From Pseudomonadaceae bacterium SI-3 (lineage in GTDB: Bacteria > Pseudomonadota > Gammaproteobacteria > Pseudomonadales > Pseudomonadaceae), in contig CP026511.1 of the NCBI GenBank assembly GCA_004010935.1, positions 372,001-436,000 of the forward strand: a DNA stretch of 64,000 bases, written 5' to 3'. Both the position numbers and the translations under genes were made by a program. Under the pieces are notes generated by a model. That model worked only from the letters and a program-made list of their open reading frames with translations, was not told the DNA's origin and searched no databases. This document shows positions 25,592-36,671 of the stretch, in pieces (position 1 is the stretch's first letter; every line of letters begins with the position of its first letter).

Positions 25592-26263
25592 TCAACGCTT
25601 GAGGGTCTGAACGCCGTCTTTGGTGCCCAGCAGCAGGATGTCGGCCGGGCGTGCAGCGAACAGCCCGTTGGTGACCACGCCGACGATGTTGTTGATCTGC
25701 GCTTCCACATCCGGGGCGAAGCCGATCATGAGGTTGTGCACGTCCAGAATGACGTTGCCGTTGTCGGTCACCACGCCCTCACGGTAGACCGGATCTCCAC
25801 CCAGCCTGACCAATTCACGCGCCACGTGGCTGCGGGCCATCGGTATCACTTCGACCGGCAGGGGAAACTCGCCGAGGCGTTCGACCAGCTTGCTGCCGTC
25901 GGCGATGCAGATGAAGGTGCGCGCCACTGCGGCGACGATCTTTTCCCGGGTCAGGGCTGCGCCGCCGCCCTTGATCAGTTCCAGATGGCTGTTGGTCTCG
26001 TCGGCGCCGTCGACGTAGAACTCCAGGTCCGATACCGAATTCAGGTCGTAAACCGGGATGCCGTGGCCTTTCAGACGCTCGGCGGTTGCGTCGGAACTGG
26101 CTACCGCGCCGTCGAAGAAGCCTTTGTGCTTGGCCAGCAGATCGATGAAGAAATTGGCGGTGGAACCGGTGCCAACGCCGACGATGCTGCGGTCGGTGAG
26201 CTGCGGCACGATGAGGTCGACAGCGGCCTGGGCGACAGCCTGCTTGAGTTGATCCTGAGTCAT
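25592..26263 (-). CDS. rpiA: Ribose-5-phosphate isomerase A
   Basis: 223 residues. RpiA motifs in order: [16 protein letters not shown] (about 29-44), [47 protein letters not shown] with the catalytic Asp and Glu, [17 protein letters not shown] and the C-terminal [20 protein letters not shown]. It interconverts ribose 5-phosphate and ribulose 5-phosphate in the pentose phosphate pathway. It diverges from ilvA, as in other Pseudomonas. Confidence 0.97.
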   Translation of the reverse strand: MTQDQLKQAVAQAAVDLIVPQLTDRSIVGVGTGSTANFFIDLLAKHKGFFDGAVASSDATAERLKGHGIPVYDLNSVSDLEFYVDGADETNSHLELIKGGGAALTREKIVAAVARTFICIADGSKLVERLGEFPLPVEVIPMARSHVARELVRLGGDPVYREGVVTDNGNVILDVHNLMIGFAPDVEAQINNIVGVVTNGLFAARPADILLLGTKDGVQTLKR

Positions 26264-26438
26264 GGCGTAAAGGTCCGGGGCGGTGAGTGAGTCGAAGGGT
26301 GGGAGTATAGCGGGGGCTCCGCGGCGGGTCTTGCCTGCTTAGGCTGTACTGCTGTTTTACGCGCCGATTGACGGTGGTCGCAGGGTTTTTCGCAGAGTAG
26401 ACTCGTCTGCCCCGCAAGGCCCGCCAAGATAGCTCACG

Positions 26439-27953
26439 ATGCTCGAACAGTACGTCAAGAAGATCCTCACCTCGCGCGTCTATGACGTTGCGGTGGAAAC
26501 CCCGTTGCAGCCTGCCCGCCAGCTTTCCGAGCGGCTGGGTAACCAGATTCTGCTCAAGCGCGAGGATCTGCAGCCGGTGTTCTCGTTCAAGATTCGCGGT
26601 GCCTATAACAAGCTGGCGCAGCTGTCACCCGAGGAGCTGGCGCGCGGCGTGGTCACCGCATCGGCCGGCAACCATGCCCAGGGCCTGGCCTTGGCGGCCC
26701 GCGAGCTGGGTATCAAGGCGACCATCGTCATGCCGCGTACCACGCCGGAACTGAAGGTGCAGGGCGTGCGTGCGCGCGGCGGCAAGGTGGTGCTACACGG
26801 GGACGCTTTTCCCGAGGCGCTGGCCTACTCGCTGCGGCTGGTCGAGGAGAAGGGCTACGTCTATATCCACCCTTACGACGATCCTCACGTCATTGCCGGG
26901 CAGGGCACCGTGGCGATGGAAATTCTTCGCCAGCATCAGGGCCAGCTGGACGCGATCTTCGTGCCAGTGGGCGGCGGCGGGCTGATCGCGGGCGTGGCCG
27001 CGTACATCAAATATTTGCGCCCCGAGATCAAGGTCATCGGTGTGGAGCCGGACGATTCCAACTGCCTGCAGCAGGCGATGGCGGCCGGCGAGCGCGTGGT
27101 GCTGCCGCAGGTGGGCTTGTTCGCCGATGGGGTGGCGGTGGCGCAGATCGGTCAGTACACCTTCGATATCTGCCGGCACCATGTCGATGAAGTGATCACG
27201 GTCAGTACCGACGAAATCTGTGCGGCCATCAAGGACATCTACGACGACACCCGCTCGATCACCGAGCCGGCCGGTGCCCTGGCGGTGGCCGGGATCAAGC
27301 GCTACGTCGAGCGCGACGGGGTCGAGAACCAGGTACTGGTGGGCATCGATTCAGGGGCTAACGTCAATTTCGACCGCCTGCGCCACGTCGCCGAGCGGGC
27401 CGAGCTGGGCGAGAAGCGCGAAGCGATCATCGCCGTGACCATCCCCGAGGAGCCGGGCAGCTTCAAGGCGTTCTGCGAGGCCATCGGCAAGCGTCAGATC
27501 ACCGAGTTCAACTACCGCTACCACCAAGACCGCGAAGCGCACATCTTCGTCGGGGTGCAGACCCATCCGGAAAACGATCCGCGTGCGGCGCTAGTGGAAG
27601 GGTTGCGCGCCAAAGGCTTCCCGGTGCTCGATCTCACCGACAATGAGCTGGCCAAGCTGCACACCCGCCATATGGTCGGCGGACATGCGTCCGGCGTGAG
27701 CGACGAGTTGGTCTATCGCTTCGAATTCCCGGAACGTCCGGGGGCGCTGTTCAACTTTCTCAACAACCTCGGCGGTCGCTGGAACATTTCGATGTTCCAC
27801 TACCGCAACCATGGTGCTGCTGACGGTCGAGTGGTGGCCGGCTTGCAAGTGCCCGCTGAGGACCGTCATCTGTTGCCCGCTGCTCTGGACAAGATCGGCT
27901 ACCGCTACTGGGACGAGACGGACAACCCTGCCTACCAACTGTTTCTCGGCTGA
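26439..27953 (+). CDS. ilvA: Threonine ammonia-lyase, biosynthetic
   Basis: 504 residues. PLP-dependent catalytic domain with Lys51 in QPVFSFKIRGAYN, SAGNHAQGLA, and the phosphate loop VPVGGGGLIAGVAAYIK; two ACT-like regulatory domains in the C-terminal third (EPGSFKAFCEAIGKRQITEFNYR and ERPGALFNFLNNLGGRWNISMFHYRNHG), as in the isoleucine-inhibited enzyme. It deaminates threonine to 2-oxobutyrate, the first step of isoleucine synthesis. Length equals that of the family. Confidence 0.97.
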   Translation: MLEQYVKKILTSRVYDVAVETPLQPARQLSERLGNQILLKREDLQPVFSFKIRGAYNKLAQLSPEELARGVVTASAGNHAQGLALAARELGIKATIVMPRTTPELKVQGVRARGGKVVLHGDAFPEALAYSLRLVEEKGYVYIHPYDDPHVIAGQGTVAMEILRQHQGQLDAIFVPVGGGGLIAGVAAYIKYLRPEIKVIGVEPDDSNCLQQAMAAGERVVLPQVGLFADGVAVAQIGQYTFDICRHHVDEVITVSTDEICAAIKDIYDDTRSITEPAGALAVAGIKRYVERDGVENQVLVGIDSGANVNFDRLRHVAERAELGEKREAIIAVTIPEEPGSFKAFCEAIGKRQITEFNYRYHQDREAHIFVGVQTHPENDPRAALVEGLRAKGFPVLDLTDNELAKLHTRHMVGGHASGVSDELVYRFEFPERPGALFNFLNNLGGRWNISMFHYRNHGAADGRVVAGLQVPAEDRHLLPAALDKIGYRYWDETDNPAYQLFLG

Positions 27954-27974
27954 TCAGCCGTACCGCGAGGATTG

Positions 27975-28415
27975 ATGGGACACTATCAACTGCTGAACAT
28001 TACCCATGCCGCGCTGGCAATCCTGCTCACGCTCGGGCTGATCGCCCACATTGTCATGCTCTGGAAAGCCTCGCGGCGGGGGGATTCCACCGTGTTGCAG
28101 AAAAAACTGCGGCGGACCCGGCTGATGTCGCTGCCCTTGCTCGCCGTGCTTGGATTGCTGCTGCCGGTGACAGGCTGGTGGCTGGCCCATCTCGCAGGCT
28201 TTCCGCTCGGCCAGCTGTGGCTGCTGGTCAGTTCGGTGCTGTTTCTGATCCTCGTACCGCTCACCTTGTTACTCGGTGGCCGGTTGCGCGCCTGGCAAGC
28301 GTTGGGTGATACCCCAGCGCCCGCGCGCCTGCCACGCTTTGCACTGGTTTACGCTGGGCTGATCTTGCTGATTCTGATCGCCATCATGGGGTTGATGGGC
28401 GCCAAGCCGGTCTAG
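27975..28415 (+). CDS. Four-helix integral membrane protein of unknown function
   Basis: 146 residues with four strong hydrophobic segments (about 4-28, 50-70, 78-98 and 118-140) joined by short basic loops (WKASRRGDSTVLQKKLRRTR). It resembles small DUF2269-type membrane proteins in layout, but I do not claim the family. ATG 27975 is chosen over a TTG at 27972. It starts 21 bp after the ilvA stop on the same strand and so may be co-transcribed with it; it converges with the HAD gene. Confidence 0.7.
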   Translation: MGHYQLLNITHAALAILLTLGLIAHIVMLWKASRRGDSTVLQKKLRRTRLMSLPLLAVLGLLLPVTGWWLAHLAGFPLGQLWLLVSSVLFLILVPLTLLLGGRLRAWQALGDTPAPARLPRFALVYAGLILLILIAIMGLMGAKPV

Positions 28416-28429
28416 TCTGCTGCCGCCAC

Positions 28430-29083
28430 TCAGCGCAGGCTGATGATGCTCCAGCCGCGCTGCTGAGCAATATCGCGAAGGGTGGGGTCGGGGTCGACGG
28501 CGACTGGATGGCTGACCCGCTCGAGCAATGGCAGGTCGTTGCGCGAGTCGCTGTAGAAATAGCTGTCATCCAGGCTCTGGTCATTTTCCCTCAGCCAGCG
28601 TTCGATTCGTGTCACCTTGCCTTCCTGAAAGCACGGCACATCGGTCAGCCGACCGGTGTATCGCCCCTCCTGCATCTCGCATTCGGTGGCCAGCAGGGTA
28701 TCGACGCCCAGCCGTTTGGCGATGGGCCCGGTAATGAAGCGGTTGGTTGCAGTGATGATCACCACCCGGTCACCGGCATCATGATGCTGGCGGACCAGTG
28801 CCTCGCCTTTCGCCAGCACGATGGGTTCGATGTGGTCGCGCATGAACTCGGCATGCCATTGCTGAAGCTGGGCCATCTCGCTGCGCCCAAGCAGCTCCTG
28901 GCAGAAGTTTTGATACTCCAGCACATCCAGCGCGCCGGCCAGGTAGTCCTGATAAAAAGCATCGTTGCGGGCGCGATAGGCCTCGGCGTCGACCAGTCCG
29001 CGCTGGCAGAGAAATTCGCCCCAGGCGTGGTCGCTGTCACCGGCCAGGAGGGTGTTGTCGAGATCGAATAGAGCCAGGCGCAC
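28430..29083 (-). CDS. HAD-superfamily hydrolase, subfamily IB (SerB-like)
   Basis: 217 residues from a GTG at 29083 with GAGGAA about 8 bases upstream. HAD motifs: DLDNTLL (motif I, start), [22 protein letters not shown] (motif II), and [16 protein letters not shown] with lysine in FQEGKVTRI (motifs III/IV). The helical cap between motif I and II marks subfamily IB, the phosphoserine phosphatase-like group. The substrate is a phosphorylated metabolite that cannot be named. An ATG at 29119 would add 12 residues; the gene diverges from rppH. Confidence 0.87.
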   Translation of the reverse strand: MRLALFDLDNTLLAGDSDHAWGEFLCQRGLVDAEAYRARNDAFYQDYLAGALDVLEYQNFCQELLGRSEMAQLQQWHAEFMRDHIEPIVLAKGEALVRQHHDAGDRVVIITATNRFITGPIAKRLGVDTLLATECEMQEGRYTGRLTDVPCFQEGKVTRIERWLRENDQSLDDSYFYSDSRNDLPLLERVSHPVAVDPDPTLRDIAQQRGWSIISLR

Positions 29084-29261
29084 GCTGCGTTCCTCGGGCG
29101 ATGAAGGGAGGCGAAGCATAGCGGGATCGCTCGATAGATGGCAGATGCCAAGCACTTCGATGGAGTGCCGCTTCCGGTTGATCAATGGCTCCCATGCGCG
29201 CTTTCTGCTTTTCACGTTTTTGTGGAACAATGCCGCGACATGCGTTTGCGAGGTTGTTGCC

Positions 29262-29741
29262 GTGATCGACTCCGATGGTTTTCGCCCCAATGTCGGCATC
29301 ATCCTGACCAATGATGTCGGGCAGGTGTTGTGGGCTCGGCGGATTAATCAGGATGCCTGGCAATTTCCGCAAGGCGGAATCAATCCACGCGAGACGCCGG
29401 AAGAGGCCCTCTACCGCGAACTCAACGAAGAAGTCGGCTTGGAGCAGCAGGATGTGAAAATCCTTGCTTGCACCCGCGGCTGGTTGCGCTATCGCTTGCC
29501 GCAGCGCCTGGTGCGTACTCACAGCCAGCCGCTGTGCATCGGGCAGAAACAGAAGTGGTTTCTGCTGCGCCTCACCGGCGCCGAAGACCGGGTGCGCATG
29601 GATCTGACTGGAAAGCCAGAATTCGACGGTTGGCGCTGGGTCAGTTACTGGTACCCGCTGGGCCAGGTGGTCACCTTCAAGCGCGAGGTTTACCGTCGCG
29701 CCTTAAAAGAACTCGCCCCGCGCCTTCTGGCGCGGGATTGA
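29262..29741 (+). CDS. rppH: RNA pyrophosphohydrolase RppH
   Basis: 159 residues from GTG 29262. Nudix box [23 protein letters not shown] (about 37-59), start [14 protein letters not shown] and the conserved [30 protein letters not shown]. RppH removes pyrophosphate from the 5' end of mRNA and so triggers RNase E decay. It is followed 19 bp later by ptsP, its usual partner in gammaproteobacteria. Confidence 0.96.
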   Translation: MIDSDGFRPNVGIILTNDVGQVLWARRINQDAWQFPQGGINPRETPEEALYRELNEEVGLEQQDVKILACTRGWLRYRLPQRLVRTHSQPLCIGQKQKWFLLRLTGAEDRVRMDLTGKPEFDGWRWVSYWYPLGQVVTFKREVYRRALKELAPRLLARD

Positions 29742-29760
29742 CGGGAGAAAGCCCCTGAGC

Positions 29761-32034
29761 ATGCTCGGCACGCTTCGCAAGATCGTCCAGGAAGTCAATG
29801 CCGCCAAGGACCTCACGGCGGCGTTGGGCATCATCGTGCTGAGAGTTCGGGAGGCCATGGCCAGCCAGGTCTGCTCGGTCTACCTGCTCGATCCGGAATC
29901 TGGACGTTTCGTGCTCATGGCCACCGAAGGCCTGAACAAGAAAGCCATCGGCAAGGTCAGCATGGCGCCCAACGAGGGTCTTGTCGGTCTGGTTGGCACC
30001 CGCGAGGAGCCGCTGAACCTGGAGCATGCCTCCGAGCACCCGCGCTATCGCTACTTTGCCGAGACCGGTGAAGAACGCTACGCCTCTTTTCTCGGCGCAC
30101 CGATCATCCACCACCGGCGGGTGATGGGCGTACTGGTCATCCAGCAGAAAGAGCAGCGGCTGTTCGACGAAGGCGAGGAAGCCTTCCTGGTCACCATGAG
30201 CGCGCAGCTCGCCGGGGTAATCGCCCACGCCGAGGCAACCGGCTCGATCCGCGGCCTCGGCCGGCAGGGCAAAGGCATTCAGGAAACCCGTTTCATTGGT
30301 ATTCCGGGTGCGCCCGGGGCGGCGGTGGGTACGGCAGTCGTCGTGCTGCCTCCTGCTGATCTGGACGTCGTGCCCGACAAGGCTATCGATAACATTCCAG
30401 CCGAGCTCGAGCTGTTCGAAGCTGCGCTCGCGGCTGTACGTGCCGACATGCGTGCCTTGTCCGACAAGCTTGCTACGCAGATGCGCAAGGAAGAGCGCGC
30501 ACTGTTCGACGTCTATCTGATGATGCTCGATGACTCTGCCCTGGGTGGCGAGGTGTCCAAGGTCATTCGCACCGGCCAGTGGGCGCAAGGCGCGTTACGC
30601 CAAGTCGTTGCCGATCATGTGGGTCGCTTCGAGATGATGGACGATGCCTACCTACGTGAGCGCGCCTCCGACGTCAAAGACATCGGTCGCCGTCTGCTCA
30701 GCTATCTGCAGCAGGCACGGCAGCAGACGCTGACCTACCCGGACAACACCATCCTTGTCAGTGAAGAACTGTCTCCGGCGATGCTCGGCGAAGTGCCTGA
30801 AGGCAAGCTGATGGGCATGGTGTCGGTGCTCGGTTCGAGCAACTCGCATGTGGCGATTCTGGCGCGCGCCATGGGCATTCCGACGGTGATGGGCGCGGTC
30901 GACCTGCCGTACTCGAAGGTCGACGGCATCGAGCTGATCATCGACGGTACCCGTGGCGAGATCATCACCAATCCTGCCAAGGTGCTGCGCGAGCAGTATC
31001 TGGTTCTGGCCGAGCAGGAACGGCAGCTGTCCGAAGGGCTCGACGTGCTGCGCGAGTTGCCGTGCGAGACCACCGATGGTTTGCGTATTCCGTTGTGGGT
31101 GAACACCGGCCTGCTCGCCGATGTGGTGCGCGCGCAGGAGCGCGGCGCCGAAGGCGTCGGCCTGTATCGCACCGAAGTGCCCTTTATGATCAAGGAGCGC
31201 TTTCCCAGCGAGAAGGAGCAGATGGCGATTTATCGCGAGCAGCTCCAGGCCTTCCACCCGCTGCCGGTGACCATGCGCAGTCTCGATATTGGCGGTGACA
31301 AGAGCCTGCCGTATTTCCCGATCAAGGAAGAAAATCCGTTCCTCGGCTGGCGCGGCATCCGCGTCACCTTGGATCACCCCGAGATTTTCTTGCTGCAGAC
31401 CCGCGCCATGCTCAAGGCTAGTGCCGGGCTGAACAACCTGCGCATTCTGCTGCCGATGATTTCCGGCACGCGCGAGCTGGAAGAGGCGCTGCACCTGATC
31501 CACCGCGCCTGGGGCGAGGTGCGTGACGAAGGCACCGACGTCGAAATGCCGCCGGTGGGGGTGATGATCGAAGTGCCGGCTGCGGTCTATCTGACCCGCG
31601 AACTGGCGCGTCAGGTGGACTTCCTCTCGGTGGGGTCCAATGACCTGACCCAATACCTGCTGGCGGTCGACCGCAACAACCCGCGTGTGGCCGATCTCTA
31701 TGATTACCTGCATCCGGCAGTGCTCGAGGCCTTGCAGCGCGTCGTCCGTGAAGCCCACGGCGAAGGCAAGCCGGTCAGCATCTGCGGTGAGATGGCCGGT
31801 GACCCCGGTGCCGCCATCCTGCTGCTGGCGATGGGGTTCGACAGCCTGTCGATGAACGCCACCAACCTGCCGAAGGTGAAGTGGATGCTGCGTCAGATCA
31901 GCTCGGTCACGGCGCGCGAGCTGCTGGCCAAGGTCATGGTCATGGACAGTCCTCAGGTGATCCATGCCACCGTGCAGTTGACCCTGCGCAACCTGGGGCT
32001 GGATCGCATGCTCAACCCGTCGGCGGCGCTCTAG
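29761..32034 (+). CDS. ptsP: Phosphoenolpyruvate-protein phosphotransferase PtsP (EI-Ntr)
   Basis: 757 residues. N-terminal GAF domain (about 10-160) with VCSVYLLDPESGRFVLMATEGL; then the PTS enzyme I domains: phosphorylated His363 in GSSNSHVAILARAMGIPTVMG, the PEP-binding barrel with GGDKSLPYF, GVMIEVPAAVYL, SVGSNDLTQYLLAVDRNNPRV and Cys in SICGEMAGDP. EI-Ntr passes phosphate from PEP to NPr and EIIA-Ntr, a regulatory chain tied to nitrogen and potassium. Its stop TAG (32032-32034) overlaps the stop of the converging gene. Confidence 0.96.
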   Translation: MLGTLRKIVQEVNAAKDLTAALGIIVLRVREAMASQVCSVYLLDPESGRFVLMATEGLNKKAIGKVSMAPNEGLVGLVGTREEPLNLEHASEHPRYRYFAETGEERYASFLGAPIIHHRRVMGVLVIQQKEQRLFDEGEEAFLVTMSAQLAGVIAHAEATGSIRGLGRQGKGIQETRFIGIPGAPGAAVGTAVVVLPPADLDVVPDKAIDNIPAELELFEAALAAVRADMRALSDKLATQMRKEERALFDVYLMMLDDSALGGEVSKVIRTGQWAQGALRQVVADHVGRFEMMDDAYLRERASDVKDIGRRLLSYLQQARQQTLTYPDNTILVSEELSPAMLGEVPEGKLMGMVSVLGSSNSHVAILARAMGIPTVMGAVDLPYSKVDGIELIIDGTRGEIITNPAKVLREQYLVLAEQERQLSEGLDVLRELPCETTDGLRIPLWVNTGLLADVVRAQERGAEGVGLYRTEVPFMIKERFPSEKEQMAIYREQLQAFHPLPVTMRSLDIGGDKSLPYFPIKEENPFLGWRGIRVTLDHPEIFLLQTRAMLKASAGLNNLRILLPMISGTRELEEALHLIHRAWGEVRDEGTDVEMPPVGVMIEVPAAVYLTRELARQVDFLSVGSNDLTQYLLAVDRNNPRVADLYDYLHPAVLEALQRVVREAHGEGKPVSICGEMAGDPGAAILLLAMGFDSLSMNATNLPKVKWMLRQISSVTARELLAKVMVMDSPQVIHATVQLTLRNLGLDRMLNPSAAL

Positions 32035-32810
32035 GTCGGATCCGAGCAGCTTACCTGGCTGGGTGAAGGTACGTCGATGCGGCGTTGATCCAACACCCCA
32101 GCCGGTCCGAAGCGGCGCTCAGTGATATGTGCGGAGCCGTCCGCATGGCGAATCAGTACAGTGCTGGCGCGGGTGCCGTAGTCAGCGCTTGATATGAATA
32201 CGCTGGACAGCTTCTTCTCCCATTCGTAGGGCACGCCGGTGCTTGGCATATCGCCGTCTGCGGCGGGCTGGGGGTCGCTTAACACCTGCAACAGGGTGTC
32301 CACCTCCGGTGCATCGGTACAAGCCTGCAACGCGGCGCGGGCGCGAACGAGCTTCGGCCAGGGCGTATCCAGCGCTGCGTTCGACAAGCCGTAGACACCG
32401 GCCGACAACCGTTCCGGTGTGGCGAACTTTGAATTCAGGTACCACAACTCACGCGCATCCCCGACCAGCAGATTGAAACCTGAGTAATGGTCGAGGTGGC
32501 CAGTCAATTCGCTCAGGTAGGCCTGGGGCGACAGATCACTGCGCAGATAGCGCTCGGGCAGTTCGCCTCGTGAGCGCGCACCGGCTGGGGTACCCGGTGC
32601 GCGGATGTTGGTCAGTGCCGCGAAGCGTCCCGCTGCACTGATTCCCATCCAGGTCCCGCCCGCCAGGAGGTCGCGCCCGGCTACGATTTCTGGCGCGTCG
32701 TCCCAGTGGCCCAGCGGCAGGCTGGGACGCGCATGAAATTCGTCACGGTTGGCCGCGACGATGAGCGGCAATGCGTGGCTCGGGCGCCAGGCGAATACGA
32801 TTAGGCACAT
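32031..32810 (-). CDS. NRDE (TANGO2-like) family protein
   Basis: 259 residues. Begins with MCLIVFAWRPSHALPLIVAANRDEFHARPSLPLG, the Cys2 and N-R-D-E motif that defines the family, and continues with GRDLLAGGTWMGISAAGRFAALTNIR and SRGELP. The N-terminal Cys is like that of Ntn hydrolases. Related eukaryotic TANGO2 proteins are linked to haem trafficking; the bacterial role is unclear. It converges with ptsP, both stops sharing CTAG. Confidence 0.9.
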   Translation of the reverse strand: MCLIVFAWRPSHALPLIVAANRDEFHARPSLPLGHWDDAPEIVAGRDLLAGGTWMGISAAGRFAALTNIRAPGTPAGARSRGELPERYLRSDLSPQAYLSELTGHLDHYSGFNLLVGDARELWYLNSKFATPERLSAGVYGLSNAALDTPWPKLVRARAALQACTDAPEVDTLLQVLSDPQPAADGDMPSTGVPYEWEKKLSSVFISSADYGTRASTVLIRHADGSAHITERRFGPAGVLDQRRIDVPSPSQVSCSDPT

Positions 32811-32935
32811 GGTCAGGCTCAGCTGGGTGCGAGAGGCGAAAGCTTGAAGCCAAGCCGCCCGGCTCGGCAACCCGCTTTCAGCTTCCGGGCAGTTTTTCCG
32901 CTAACATGCTGCTTTGTTTTGGTCAGGATGGCCCG

Positions 32936-33718
32936 ATGGAGTTCGCGCTTTACCTGCTGCTCGGCGGGTTTGCTGGTTTGCTGGCCGGGCTGTTCGGTGT
33001 AGGCGGTGGGATGATCATCGTCCCGGTGCTTGTTTTCAGCTTCACTCTCCAGGGTTTCGATCCGTTGGTGCTGACCCATCTGGCCGTCGGCACGTCGCTG
33101 GCGAGCATCGTTTTTACTTCGCTGAACTCGATCAGAGCTCATCATCTCAAAGGTGCAGTGCTCTGGCCCGTGGTGCTATGGATGACCCTCGGCATTCTGT
33201 TTGGCGCTGCCTTGGGCAGTCTCACGGCGGCTGCGATTCAAGGACCGCTACTGCAGAAAATCATCGGGGTCTTCGCCATCGCTGTGTCCGTTCAGATGGC
33301 GTTTTCGCTTCAGCCCAAGGCCAGCCGAGGCGTGCCCGGTAAGCCGGCGCTCACGCTGGTTGGTGTCGTGGTTGGCTGGGCGTCGGCGATCTTCGGAATC
33401 GGTGGAGGTTCTTTAACGGTGCCCTTTCTCAGCTGGCGCAGCGTGCCCATCCAAAAGGCGGTGGCGACGTCCGCCGCATGCGGCCTGCCGATTGCCATCG
33501 TCGGCGCGTTGAGTTTCGCAGTGGTCGGCTGGCAGGACCCGCATCTCCCAGCTTGGAGCTTTGGATTTGTTTATTTTCCAGCGGTGCTGGGCATCGCGAT
33601 CACCAGTATGTTTTTTGCCCGTATCGGGGCGCAACTGGCCCATCGGCTGTCGGCACTGATGCTGCGGCGCCTGTTTGCGCTGTTGTTGTTGGGCGTTGGT
33701 ATCAATTTCTTGATTTGA
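32936..33718 (+). CDS. Sulfite exporter TauE/SafE family permease
   Basis: 260 residues, about eight membrane helices. Family repeats are visible twice: [24 protein letters not shown] near the N-terminus and [21 protein letters not shown] in the middle; [20 protein letters not shown] follows. ATG 32936 has AGGA upstream; ATG 32906 would add ten residues. TauE/SafE proteins export sulfur-containing organic anions. It lies 10 bp before lgt on the same strand. Confidence 0.9.
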   Translation: MEFALYLLLGGFAGLLAGLFGVGGGMIIVPVLVFSFTLQGFDPLVLTHLAVGTSLASIVFTSLNSIRAHHLKGAVLWPVVLWMTLGILFGAALGSLTAAAIQGPLLQKIIGVFAIAVSVQMAFSLQPKASRGVPGKPALTLVGVVVGWASAIFGIGGGSLTVPFLSWRSVPIQKAVATSAACGLPIAIVGALSFAVVGWQDPHLPAWSFGFVYFPAVLGIAITSMFFARIGAQLAHRLSALMLRRLFALLLLGVGINFLI

Positions 33719-33728
33719 GGAAACCCGG

Positions 33729-34529
33729 ATGCTGCCTTATCCGCAGATAGACCCTGTGGCCGTTTCGCTAGGCCCGCTGCAAATCCACTGGTATGGCCTG
33801 ATGTACCTGATCGGCATAGGCGGGGCCTGGCTGCTGGCGTCCCGCCGTCTGCACCGCTTCGATCCCAGCTGGGACAAGGACAAACTCTCTGACCTGGTGT
33901 TCTGGGTAGCGATGGGCGTGATCGTCGGCGGACGGCTGGGTTATGTGCTGTTCTACGATCTGGCGTCCTATATCAACGATCCAACGCTTATCTTCCAGGT
34001 CTGGAAGGGGGGCATGTCGTTTCACGGGGGCTTGCTTGGCGTGCTGCTGTGCACCTGGATTTTCGCCCGGCGCAACGGCAAGAAGTTCTTCGAGCTGATG
34101 GACTTCATCGCGCCTTTCGTGCCGATCGGGTTGGGGGCAGGGCGCATCGGTAACTTCATCAACGCTGAACTGTGGGGCAAGGCGACCGATGTGCCCTGGG
34201 CAATGGTCTTTCCCACTGACCCGCAGCAGCTGGCGCGGCATCCCTCGCAGCTCTATCAGTTCGCCCTGGAAGGAGTGGCGTTGTTCGTCATTCTCTGGAT
34301 CTACTCGAGCAAGCCGCGGCCGACCATGGCAGTCTCCGGCTTGTTTGCCGTGTGCTATGGCATCTTCCGTTTCATCGTTGAATTTGTTCGCGTACCCGAT
34401 GCGCAGCTCGGCTACTTGGCGTTTGGCTGGCTGACCATGGGGCAGGTCCTGTGCGTGCCGATGATCCTGATCGGCCTCGGCATGATCGCCTGGGGCTACC
34501 GCCACGAGCCGGCCAAGGCATCAGCCTGA
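33729..34529 (+). CDS. lgt: Prolipoprotein diacylglyceryl transferase
   Basis: 266 residues, seven membrane helices. Signature parts: [65 protein letters not shown] and [33 protein letters not shown]. It transfers diacylglycerol from phosphatidylglycerol to the lipobox cysteine in the first step of lipoprotein maturation, at the inner membrane. Precedes thyA as in other Proteobacteria. Confidence 0.97.
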   Translation: MLPYPQIDPVAVSLGPLQIHWYGLMYLIGIGGAWLLASRRLHRFDPSWDKDKLSDLVFWVAMGVIVGGRLGYVLFYDLASYINDPTLIFQVWKGGMSFHGGLLGVLLCTWIFARRNGKKFFELMDFIAPFVPIGLGAGRIGNFINAELWGKATDVPWAMVFPTDPQQLARHPSQLYQFALEGVALFVILWIYSSKPRPTMAVSGLFAVCYGIFRFIVEFVRVPDAQLGYLAFGWLTMGQVLCVPMILIGLGMIAWGYRHEPAKASA

Positions 34530-34540
34530 GTCGCAAAGCC

Positions 34541-34568
34541 CGGCTTGTCGCATAAGCGCGACAAGCCG
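34541..34568 (+). terminator. Hairpin after lgt
   Basis: An 11-bp perfect stem CGGCTTGTCGC/GCGACAAGCCG with a 6-base loop, 11 bp after the lgt stop and ahead of thyA. A T-rich stretch (ACTTTTAC) comes 10 bases later, so termination is possible but weak. Confidence 0.45.
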
Positions 34569-34635
34569 AGCGCCAAACTTTTACTATCTGCAGGATCTCT
34601 TCCACCGCGCCACGGCGCCCGCTTCGAGCCCATCG

Positions 34636-35430
34636 ATGAAACAGTATCTCGACCTGATGCGCCAAGTGCGCGAGCACGGCACCTTCAAGAGCGATCGCAC
34701 TGGCACCGGCACCTACAGCGTGTTCGGCCATCAGATGCGCTTCGACGTAAGCGAAGGCTTTCCGCTGGTGACCACCAAGAAATGCCACCTCAAATCCATC
34801 ATTCACGAGCTGCTGTGGTTCCTGCAGGGTGACACCAACATCAAGTACCTGCAGGAAAACGGGGTGCGTATCTGGGACGAGTGGGCCGACGAGAACGGCG
34901 AGCTCGGCCCGGTCTACGGTTACCAATGGCGCAGCTGGCCGGCCCCCAACGGCGGGTCGGTCGACCAGATCAGTAAGCTGGTGGAGATGATCAAGAAGAA
35001 CCCGGATTCGCGACGCCTGATCGTTTCAGCCTGGAACCCTGCGCTGGTCGACGAGATGGCCCTGCCGCCTTGCCACGCGTTGTTCCAGTTCTATGTTGCG
35101 AACGGCAAGCTCAGCTGCCAGCTGTACCAACGTTCAGCCGACATCTTCCTCGGTGTGCCCTTCAACATCGCCAGCTATGCGCTGCTGACGCTGATGGTGG
35201 CTCAGGTCTGCGACCTGCAGCCGGGGGAGTTCATCTGGAGCGGTGGGGATTGCCACCTCTATGCAAACCACCTGGAACAGGCCGACCTGCAGCTGACCCG
35301 CGAACCGCTACCGCCGCCGACGATGAAGCTCAATCCCGACGTGAAGGACCTGTTCGCCTTCCGCTTCGAGGATTTCGAGCTGGTCGGGTACGAGGCCCAT
35401 CCGCACATCAAGGCGCCCGTCGCCGTCTGA
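34636..35430 (+). CDS. thyA: Thymidylate synthase
   Basis: 264 residues, as in E. coli. Catalytic Cys146 in [13 protein letters not shown], folate- and dUMP-binding parts [74 protein letters not shown] and DCHLYANH. It methylates dUMP to dTMP using methylene-tetrahydrofolate. Confidence 0.98.
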   Translation: MKQYLDLMRQVREHGTFKSDRTGTGTYSVFGHQMRFDVSEGFPLVTTKKCHLKSIIHELLWFLQGDTNIKYLQENGVRIWDEWADENGELGPVYGYQWRSWPAPNGGSVDQISKLVEMIKKNPDSRRLIVSAWNPALVDEMALPPCHALFQFYVANGKLSCQLYQRSADIFLGVPFNIASYALLTLMVAQVCDLQPGEFIWSGGDCHLYANHLEQADLQLTREPLPPPTMKLNPDVKDLFAFRFEDFELVGYEAHPHIKAPVAV

Positions 35431-35436
35431 ATGTCT

Positions 35437-35459
35437 CGCCGCTCGGCATGCGAGCGGCG
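35437..35459. terminator. Hairpin between converging thyA and channel gene
   Basis: A 9-bp perfect stem CGCCGCTCG/CGAGCGGCG with GCATG loop in a 36-bp convergent gap. There is no T run on either side, so it is a weak or Rho-assisted end for either gene. Confidence 0.42.
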
Positions 35460-35466
35460 CTATCGA

Positions 35467-36531
<1,065 letters not shown>

Positions 36532-36671
36532 AGGTCTTTCCTCGTTGTCGTAATGCCCCAAGGGTAGCAAAGCTGAACGGTGGGCCTGCGGCGCCTTCGG
36601 TCCATGAAAAGTCGCCAGAGTGCCATCTGCGTTGTATAGACTCCGGTGAAACCATGATCAGAGGACGGAGC

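Noticed and set aside
30652..31965. Long minus-strand frame (437 codons) opposite ptsP
   Set aside because: Same reason: ptsP motifs cover the plus strand and the antisense product is low-complexity His/Gln-rich.
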